Source: Hyaloperonospora brassicae
Taxonomy: Eukaryota > Oomycota > Peronosporomycetes > Peronosporales > Peronosporaceae
Direction of reading: 5' to 3'
Length of the DNA: 64,000 nt
Assembly: GCA_947650285.1 (NCBI GenBank)
Contig: CANTFL010000226.1
Location: 186,001 to 250,000 of the forward strand
Position 1 is the stretch's first letter, and each line of letters begins with the position of its first letter. Positions 57,822-64,000 of the stretch are shown one piece after another. A program made the position numbers and the translations under genes. The notes under the pieces are model-generated. The model saw nothing but the letters and a program-made list of their open reading frames with translations. It was not told the DNA's origin and ran no database searches.

Positions 57822-58958
57822 ATGGGCACACAGATTGTCGAGCCGCGCGTGATGAGAGGACTGTGTTTGCAAGAGAGTGGGGTGGCCCCGAAATTACGCA
57901 CGGACCTCGATGTTCCGACACCTGCACCTCGTGAGGCACTGATTGAGGTGTTGCGAGCAGGTATCTGCGGCACGGACTTGCAAATGATCGACAACTACAA
58001 GCCAGGCTTCAAGGGTGTTCTAGGACACGAATTCGTCGGCATTGTGCGGAAGCTTGGAGCGCACTACACGAACGACGAGCTGGCACAGCAGACGTGGATT
58101 GGCAAGCGCGTTGTTGGTGAAATCAACGTTCCGTGCAACGCGTCAGAGTGTGCGACTTGTGCTCGGTGCAGTCATGAGCCTACTCAAGGCTGTCCTCCGT
58201 TGACCCGAGCAGAAGTCATGCGTCGCAATCACTGCCCCAACCGATCGTGCCTCGGTATTGTCCAGAAGGATGGCGCATTCGCCGAGTTCATTACGCTCCC
58301 GCTTGCGAATCTCTACGAGGTGCCTGACAGCGTCGTGGACTCCCATGCCGTCTTTGCTGAGCCACTAGCGGCTGCGTGCCGCATTCTGGAGCAGCATCTC
58401 ATCCAGCCGTCCGATCACGTGGTGGTGCTCGGCGACGGCAAGCTTGGTCTCATGGTAGTAGAGATCCTGCATGCGACCAAGGCCGCCAAGTCGGTGACTC
58501 TTGTCGGTAAGCACCGCGAGAAGCTGGCGTTAGCGACGCAATTTGTGCAGAACGTCCACACGCTGGAAGAAGAGAGTGCGGGTGACCCCGAGATGACGGC
58601 GTTTGCTGCTCGGATCGTGAAAGACAGGGACCCATTTGACGTGTGCATTGAGAGCTCGGGAAGTCCCACTGGTATGTCGCTGGCCCTGAAATTGGTCCGT
58701 GAACGGGGTACGGTGGTGGTCAAGACGACGTGCTCGGCAAAGGAGACTGTGGTGGACACTCGGGCCGTGCAGAGCAAGGGATTGCGGTTCGTGGGCTCGA
58801 GGTGTGGACCAATGCTGTGGGCCATACGATTGCTACGGGACCGCAAAGTCGACGTACAAAAGTACATTCACGGCGTTTACCCGCTGGAACAAGCAGAGGC
58901 AGCATTGGCCCACGCGGCTCGACGCGGAGCACTTAAGATTCAGTTTATTCTCCATTGA
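57822..58958 (+). CDS. Zinc-type medium-chain alcohol/polyol dehydrogenase
   Basis: 378 residues, no intron. The catalytic zinc region shows CGTD (Cys49) and GHEFVG (His69, Glu70). The structural zinc lobe has the Cys cluster C110, C113, C116, C124. The Rossmann turn is GDGKLG followed by LMVVEIL, with a later FDVCIESSG, RERGTVVVKT and QSKGLRFVGSR. This is the pattern of threonine/sorbitol/alcohol dehydrogenase relatives that oxidise an alcohol with NAD(P)+. A conserved segment between the zinc lobe and Rossmann domain (FAEFITLPLANLYEVPDSV, FAEPLAAA) fits. ATG 57822 was chosen because it follows an initiator-like motif; ATG 57852 is the alternative. The long upstream open frame (from 57627) is not needed. 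Substrate unknown. Confidence 0.88.
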   Translation: MGTQIVEPRVMRGLCLQESGVAPKLRTDLDVPTPAPREALIEVLRAGICGTDLQMIDNYKPGFKGVLGHEFVGIVRKLGAHYTNDELAQQTWIGKRVVGEINVPCNASECATCARCSHEPTQGCPPLTRAEVMRRNHCPNRSCLGIVQKDGAFAEFITLPLANLYEVPDSVVDSHAVFAEPLAAACRILEQHLIQPSDHVVVLGDGKLGLMVVEILHATKAAKSVTLVGKHREKLALATQFVQNVHTLEEESAGDPEMTAFAARIVKDRDPFDVCIESSGSPTGMSLALKLVRERGTVVVKTTCSAKETVVDTRAVQSKGLRFVGSRCGPMLWAIRLLRDRKVDVQKYIHGVYPLEQAEAALAHAARRGALKIQFILH

Positions 58959-59176
58959 CTTCGATGCAGCCGTAGGTGGAGCTGCTATTGCAGTGCGATA
59001 CATCTATTGCAGACCAATAAAGTGGAGTTGCACCCAAGTAGACTGTGTGGTATCATCTGCCCGACGGTTGTTTCTGCCCTGTTTACGGCAGCTTTCTGCG
59101 TATTAGGCGCTTCCTTGCTACTGATTGGTGCTTGCTGGTTATTGCATGGCTAGGTATTTATTGTGCAACCCGCGAG
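58959..59176. other. 3' flank of the dehydrogenase gene
   Basis: AATAAAG at about 59016 may be a polyadenylation signal. Nothing else seen. Confidence 0.4.
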
Positions 59177-59244
59177 GTTAAACCTGCGTGTTTAAACTGC
59201 GCGTTTAAACTGCGTGTTTAAACTGCGTGTTTAAACTGCGTGTG
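59177..59244 (+). repeat. 13-bp tandem repeat (TTTAAACTGCGTG)
   Basis: Five to six consecutive units of TTTAAACTGCGTG, with one variant (CGTTTAAACTGCG) and a first unit GTTAAACCTGCGTG. TTTAAA is the restriction-like palindromic core of each unit. Confidence 0.9.
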
Positions 59245-60572
59245 TACGAGGGGGAGCGAGGAAGGAAAGAGGGAATGGCGCTTTTCTCTGACGCATTTGG
59301 TCTGGTCTTCCATATCGCGTTGAGAGGTGTATCTGATCGTGTTAGAGAGGTGATACGTTTATGCAGGCTTACAAAAGTCTGTCCGTTGACTCAGTGGTCT
59401 GGGTGTCCTACGTGGTAGTCACCTCTTTTAGGCGTAGGAGAGCGCTTGGCCCGACAACCACTTATTCGGTTGATGCAACTTTTGATCGAGGCACCGCGTG
59501 GAAAGCTCATATGGACTTTACAAGCTCCCAACGCATGCGACGATGCATGGCCCACGCTTGATTCGAGCACGGCAATGTGGTGGCCTGAGTGAGTTCTTCA
59601 CGTTGAAACGTGCTTTGTGCCATTCGCAGTGACTTGGGAGAGCGCTGAACGCAAACTTGACGGAGTGCTGAATTTGCACGTGACGAACGCTGAGTGGACA
59701 GACGGGAAGTGGTCAAGAGGGTTCAAGTGGCGCCTGTCAAGAAGGGGGAAGAGTTTCGGGAACGGTCCAAGAGAACGTTCCTACCAAATCGAGGGACCGA
59801 TGCGTTGACTTGTCCAGGGGTAGGACTGCAGCGAGAAGGGGCTTCGAGTGCCGGGCGAGCATCTGGCCGACTGACCTTTCTAGGTCAAGCGCCCAGTACT
59901 AACTCAGCACAAGAGGTTTCTTCGAGATCATATATGTGACCGCTCGCCTTAGCAAAGCTAAGAAGACCGATTACTTTCACTTCGACCACTACCACGTAGC
60001 GAGAGCAAAGTCATGACATCGATCGACTCGAGTAGTTCCCGAAACACTCGAAGCTCGGTCACGGCGAGTATCGATCTCGACATCTGTGTTGTGTCAGTGT
60101 GTCGTGCTGGTACGGCGTGTCAATGTCTTGTAGTCATCATTATTGTTGATGGTAACTGCATCCAAGTAGTCCTGCGAGCTCGTAGATGATGATGAACAAC
60201 GATAAGGGTGTTCGGAAGCACTTCAATGCTATCAGATATGCTTTCGCTGCTCTCCTATGTGGGTAGCGTGTTCACCAGCGTGAACAACACGAACGTCTGT
60301 GCAGCCATTGCAGATGATGGATTGAAATTATTTGCATGTATAGAGAGAGAGTCTTCGTACAGCTCCAGGTGGAAAAGACGGGAGTAAACCTGCGCCCCGT
60401 TTGCCGCGGAGAACACCCGTGGTCCGAGCCACTTCTTGAGGCATCTTCGACCAATCTTTCTCAGTATACAAGGTACACAGCAAATCGTCGGGGGTGCTGT
60501 CGCTGAGAACCAGCTAGCTCTGAGGTATGGTGGCCTGCCTTGGGAAACAGTGACACGACAGTTCGCCTAGCT
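59245..60572. other. Intergenic stretch without a supportable gene
   Basis: Several ORFs up to 81 residues (59694-59939) have no motif. At 60400-60570 one frame reads TQQIVGGAVAENQLALRYGG then LPWETVTRQFA and a stop, which looks like an old coding remnant. Confidence 0.4.
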
Positions 60573-60586
60573 TCATTCAAGCATTT
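60573..60586 (+). promoter_or_regulatory. Initiator-like motif ahead of the proline-rich gene
   Basis: TCATTCAAGCATTT, close to the oomycete initiator, lies 17 bp before the ATG at 60603. Confidence 0.45.
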
Positions 60587-60602
60587 GCACCAACAGAGAC
60601 CC

Positions 60603-61082
60603 ATGAACTTCAAAGACCTGTACTTGTTCGTGGGCCCGCCCATGACGCGCGGTCCTCCGCCGCTACCTCTACTGCCGTCGCTGCTCCCCCCGCCTCCAGT
60701 ATCACTGCTCTCTTCGCACCCTGTACCATCGCTCCCCCCCGGACTGCCGCGGCCATTGGGGCCCAAGCGAATAAAAAAGCAGCGTCAGCGTCTAAAGCCT
60801 GCCCACCGCCTCAAGCCAAGCCAGCGCCATATGAACCATCAAGTCCGGCCTCAAGCAACGTCGCTATCAGATCCTTTCAAAGACACGGAGCCCGCTTCGC
60901 GTGAGGTGCAACTGGTCGTGTCGGAGCTAGAGCTAGAATGCCGGACCACTCTGAAAGACTGGCTGGGGAGCGCGACGACGGCAGACACCAATGCGCTCGA
61001 TCCCGAGGCAATGTGGACAACAGTGTTCGACATGGGTCCACAATTTCTGGCGCTCGACCCCATAGGAGGCGGTCACTTCTAG
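60603..61082 (+). CDS. Proline-rich basic protein, unrecognised
   Basis: 159 residues from ATG 60603 (MNFKDLYLFVGPPMTRGPPP). A proline/leucine-rich tract (about residues 12-55) is followed by a basic stretch (KRIKKQRQRLKPAHRLKP). The C-terminal half is better structured (EVQLVVSELELECRTTLKDW, then DPEAMWTTVFDMGPQFLALD). An initiator-like site 17-30 bp upstream supports this start. In the first half another frame (+2) also looks coding (ARSSAATSTAVAAPPASSIT..., PAPYEPSSPASSNVAIRSF). A pair of compensating frameshifts, or a real one at about 60.88 kb, is therefore possible. Family and function unknown. Confidence 0.45.
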   Translation: MNFKDLYLFVGPPMTRGPPPLPLLPSLLPPPPVSLLSSHPVPSLPPGLPRPLGPKRIKKQRQRLKPAHRLKPSQRHMNHQVRPQATSLSDPFKDTEPASREVQLVVSELELECRTTLKDWLGSATTADTNALDPEAMWTTVFDMGPQFLALDPIGGGHF

Positions 61083-61543
61083 CGTTCGGAGGGGGGGAGA
61101 TACGACTGCTAGCGAGCGCCATGTGGACGGCTGGCCTTACACGAACACCTGAGTCCCAACTATGTAGTACTGTAGTTAGACGCCCACTAGATTTTACGAA
61201 CGAATAAACGGCCCGACAATCATTTGTCATCATTTATTACCAGCCATCGGCCGTGTCAGCAGTAGCAGAGCTCCAATGACCTGGTCACGGTTCTTGGCAG
61301 TACCTGTCGTTGGCTCTGAGCTTTGCTGACCGCACCAGGCAAAGATTACCTTTTCCTGCGTCATGTCCGCAGCGATGCAATGACAACCCTTCAGGCTACA
61401 ACACGACCCTCTCCACGCACCGCCGAAACAGCTGCGTGAAGTGAACAGACGTCACAACGGAAGGTCACGGCTGCATGGAAAGAAACTTGCATTGAAGACA
61501 ATGAGGTTGCGAGTGTTTCCTGGCAGTATGACCGGCTCACGGG
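61083..61543. other. Intergenic stretch
   Basis: No supportable gene. A poly-G/GA patch at about 61089 follows the upstream stop. Confidence 0.45.
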
Positions 61544-62304
61544 CTAGCGCGCGGGTCTCATGGGCAAACCGGTCGTCGTTTTGCAGCTCGCTTTGCCCAA
61601 AGGCACTTTGGAGATCGGGCTGCGGCACCAGGTCGTCGCCCTCGCCGGCGGCGAAACCACAGCTTGTTGCAGTTCATTTGCTGCCTCGGACAAGCCGGTC
61701 GCCCCGTTTGACTCGAAACGCTCGTCCAGACGCTGCAAAGCCACGGAAGAAATCCGTGACGCCCCCGTGTCGGCTGTCGATACTTTTTTCCAGCAACGTC
61801 GCATTTCTGGGCATGATCGGGTCAGGCCTCGCTGCTCGACGCGCTGTCCGTGGCAAATCGTTCGCGTCGCGAGGGGAAGGATCAGGTCTGGACGAGCGCA
61901 ATCGGGTGCTAGCGACCAGACAAAGGCAGAAACGGCAGCCGCAGCGGCAGAGCCGTCGGCGCGAATAAGGCGTCGCGGCTGAAAAGTATCTATTCCCAGG
62001 TCTGGCTATGTGCCCGCGCATCTGCTGGCTGGTCGACAGCGCGGCAAGCGTCACCATAGGACGGCAGAGCGGCGGCAGGTCAGGCCCACACCTTTGGCTC
62101 ACGGGTCTTTTCCTGTCCGTCCGCCTCGTCGCCTTTTCTGCGTGAACATTCGCCACGCAGTGCTGCAGCTTCGGCAATCGGAGCGAGAGAGGGGAGGAGC
62201 GACTTGAACTGATTGATGGTCGAGGCTTCTTTCTGCATCCCACCGGCTGCAAAAGCAGCGCTGGTCCACGTAGTGGTAGTGGCCACTGCCATTGACCTCG
62301 ACAC
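61544..62304 (-). CDS. Possible two-exon gene, product unrecognised
   Basis: On the minus strand an ATG at 62304 opens 74 codons of protein-like sequence (MSRSMAVATTTTWTSAAFAA, STINQFKSLLPSLAPIAEAA). It ends at a TGA just after a GTGTGG donor-like site (about 62086). Further down, 61804-61544 gives another good stretch (SSVALQRLDERFESNGATGL, SEAANELQQAVVSPP) to a TAG. An intron of 250-300 bp is needed, larger than others here, and the acceptor is not resolved. Long ORFs on the other frames (61441-61968, 61560-61982, 61674-62318) are considered shadows. Function unknown. Confidence 0.35.
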
Positions 62305-63396
62305 TCACTCACACACACGCACTCGACTCACACACGCACTCGACTCACTGAAGACACTCCCAATACCTCTGTCCGATCTGAGAAAGCTCACGGCGCGTGA
62401 TGCGCTGGCAACGCGCTGGCAAACCGGCTGTTTGGGCCTTGGATGAACTGACCGGTGAGATCGACACGTGAGCTGTCCCCAAAAGGGTTTCGTCCCTCGT
62501 GGAACGAGGTGGCTGTAAGCCCACGGCTTGCATGCCCCCCCCCTGTCGTGTCGCCCACCGACCTCGCGCCGATTTCGTGGAGCCTTCAAGCGGCCGGACA
62601 TCTCTTCATTCAGACTGCTTTCTCGCTTTCGTTCGACTATTTACACTGCCGGGAGCTGCCTGGCGCGTGAAACGATGCGATGTGAGGCATCTGCGACATT
62701 GGCAGGTCCTGCAATACATCACGTCGATTCCGTTCAGATGGCGCATGAAAAACACACAGCCATCGCCATCGTGCGCGACGTGCGCACACCGAAGAGCAGA
62801 CACGTTTTTTCGTATGGTACGTGTCGAGCAGTCCGTCAAAAGGAGCGCCTCGTCCACGCGTGCAAAATGAGTTGGACGATGCCGACAGTGCTCCTCGCCT
62901 GTCGATCGCTCGTTTTTGTGCAAGTGGGCCGCTCATGTTGATCGATCGCGAGCAAAGCAGCCCACTCGAGCGTGCACAAGCGTCCACCCCCTTTTCCACC
63001 GCCCACACCGCCGGCGCCTCTGTACATGTCCAAGTGCCTTTCTTCGCGTCCGTCGGTGCTCTGTCGCGCGCCACCTGCTCCGCGCGTCTCTGGCCCACCA
63101 GACGAGCCACGGGGGAAAGTTCACGACCGACAGACCGACAGACAGACCGACAGACAGACGGGCGGGCAAGCGGCCCGGAGCTTCCCAGCCAGTGCCCGAC
63201 CACGCGGCTCCGGCGCCAAACGACGACTGCAGCTGCACTAAAATTCGCTTCCCGAGGCCGCAGCACTTCTCCCGCTCGTGTGGTGGCGGTTTTGCCAATG
63301 CCCCCTACTACCCAACTAACTAACTAACTAACTGTCTGTCTGTCTCTCCGTCGTCGCGAGTCCGTCCGTCCCTCAACTTGTCCGCCAGTCTGTTTG
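62305..63396. other. Long upstream region with simple repeats
   Basis: No convincing gene despite several long GC-driven ORFs. It contains (CA/CTCA)-rich repeats at about 62300-62350, a GACA-type repeat (CCGACAGACAGACCGACAGA) at 63127-63160, and CTAA then GTCT tetranucleotide repeats at 63312-63347. Some of this is probably the promoter and leader of the next gene. Confidence 0.5.
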
Positions 63397-63410
63397 CCAT
63401 TCGCACATTT
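63397..63410 (+). promoter_or_regulatory. Initiator-like motif ahead of the Cys/His protein
   Basis: CCATTCGCACATTT closely fits the oomycete initiator core (TCATTYYNCAWTTT). It lies 39 bp before the ATG at 63449. Confidence 0.5.
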
Positions 63411-63448
63411 GCACAGCTGCGTCCAGTCGTGTACTCGCTCCACTCGCA

Positions 63449-64000
63449 ATGGTCATCACGACGACGTACTCGAGCAGCGAACTCCTGTCGTCGTTCGCGC
63501 AGCACGCGGCCGGGAACAGCGCGCGCCCCACAATGCTGCAGCCGCCTTTGCCCCCTCTGCACGCGTCGCACGTGACTCTGCTGCACCATCCCTGTGCCCT
63601 GCTGGACACGCCCTCTCCGCCCGTGTCGCACGTGCTGCCCCACTTGACGCTGCCAGGCCACAGCGTCATGGGGCTGGACGCGCCGCACAAGCGCTCGCCG
63701 CTGCTGTGCGGCTACCCGAGCAAAAAGTGCTGGAGCTGGCGCGTGGAAAAGCGCAATGGCGAGCTGCACAAGTTCTGCGAGTACCATCGGCAGAAGGCCA
63801 ATACGAACCAGCGCCGCATGGAGCAACGGCGCAAACAAGGGCGACCGGCCTCGCCACGGGCCAAGCCGCACGTCAGCGGGCGGCGCTCGCCCAAAGTCTC
63901 GGCGGCTATAAAGCTCGAGACGGTGCTCCACGTTGGGCTGGACCCGGTCATGGTGACAAAGTGGGGCGCCCGCGCTGGAGCGGGGGCTGCCATGTCTGCG
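63449..64000 (+). CDS. Basic protein with a Cys-Cys-Cys-His putative zinc motif, 3' end outside the window
   Basis: Open for 184 codons to the window edge with no stop. After a Leu/His/Pro-rich N-terminal region, residues 87-113 show C-x6-C-x15-C-x2-H (CGYPSKKC, then FCEYH). An Arg/Lys-rich tail follows immediately (QKANTNQRRMEQRRKQGRP). Spacing and basic tail recall the plant WRC zinc motif, and I associate this CxYPSK..C...NGELHKFC..H..KAN.NQRR arrangement with a family common in oomycetes. A nucleic-acid-binding nuclear role is inference. The start follows an initiator-like motif. Confidence 0.75.
   Translation, partial: MVITTTYSSSELLSSFAQHAAGNSARPTMLQPPLPPLHASHVTLLHHPCALLDTPSPPVSHVLPHLTLPGHSVMGLDAPHKRSPLLCGYPSKKCWSWRVEKRNGELHKFCEYHRQKANTNQRRMEQRRKQGRPASPRAKPHVSGRRSPKVSAAIKLETVLHVGLDPVMVTKWGARAGAGAAMSA

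Noticed and set aside
57335..57934. 199-residue plus-strand ORF crossing the poly-G tract and overlapping the dehydrogenase start
   Set aside because: Its middle is poly-Gly from the homopolymer and its end overlaps the dehydrogenase gene in another frame.
61441..62318. Arg-rich ORFs of 140-214 residues on both strands
   Set aside because: GC-driven open frames with Arg/Ala/Pro composition and no motif; only one minus-strand pair looked coding, and that weakly.
62637..63323. Several ORFs of 105-209 residues on both strands
   Set aside because: Composition is dominated by simple repeats (GACA, GTCT) and Arg/Ser; probably promoter or leader of the gene at 63449.

Overview
The window looks like a nuclear contig from an oomycete, most plausibly a plant-associated Peronosporales species (Phytophthora or downy mildew). 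The evidence is: genes interrupted by short GT-AG introns of 70-91 bp; an oomycete-type start-site motif (TCATT..CA.TTT) just upstream of several start codons; a secreted protein with an RxLR-like/dEER arrangement; a Cys/His-motif protein of a kind I associate with oomycetes; and Tigger/pogo, Copia and tRNA-derived repeat relics. The genus assignment is inference.

There are two compartments with a sharp border near 49.5-49.9 kb. Positions 1 to about 49.5 kb are AT-rich and nearly gene-free. They hold the 3' end of an unrecognised gene (2-175), one effector-like gene (16160-16894, minus strand) and a layered graveyard of mobile DNA. The relics are two decayed Tigger/pogo transposases (12.55-14.13 kb plus; about 26.0-27.1 kb minus), a Copia integrase/reverse-transcriptase relic (29.9-31.3 kb), three copies of one LTR family (25.14, 31.51 and 48.46 kb, the last with a perfect 5-bp target duplication), two terminal-inverted-repeat elements (41.88-43.77 and 48.24-49.53 kb, the second carrying that LTR inside it), tRNA-related SINE-like repeats, a scrambled alpha-tubulin fragment (41.28-41.65 kb), a dispersed repeat in three copies (28.3, 32.3, 34.5 kb), several tandem arrays and a long (ATGT)n tract. 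Most short ORFs in this half look like chance.

Positions 49.97-64.0 kb are GC-richer and gene-dense. In order they hold a four-exon gene for a 970-residue fusion of a mannitol-dehydrogenase-family (uronate reductase-like) domain with a uronate-isomerase-like amidohydrolase domain; a minus-strand coiled-coil protein with a second ORF immediately upstream; an ambiguous coding stretch; a two-exon SpoU/TrmH RNA 2'-O-methyltransferase; a possible ankyrin relic; a zinc-type medium-chain dehydrogenase; a proline-rich protein; a possible two-exon minus-strand gene; and, running off the right edge, the 5' part of a basic Cys/His-motif protein.

The two most notable items are the reductase-isomerase fusion, which would put two neighbouring steps of hexuronate (pectin sugar) breakdown in one polypeptide, and the RxLR-like secreted protein, whose C-terminal half is fourteen 8-residue LP-rich units in a repeat-rich, gene-poor setting. 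The dehydrogenase at 57.8 kb could also act on a sugar or polyol, but nothing in the sequence ties it to the fusion gene.
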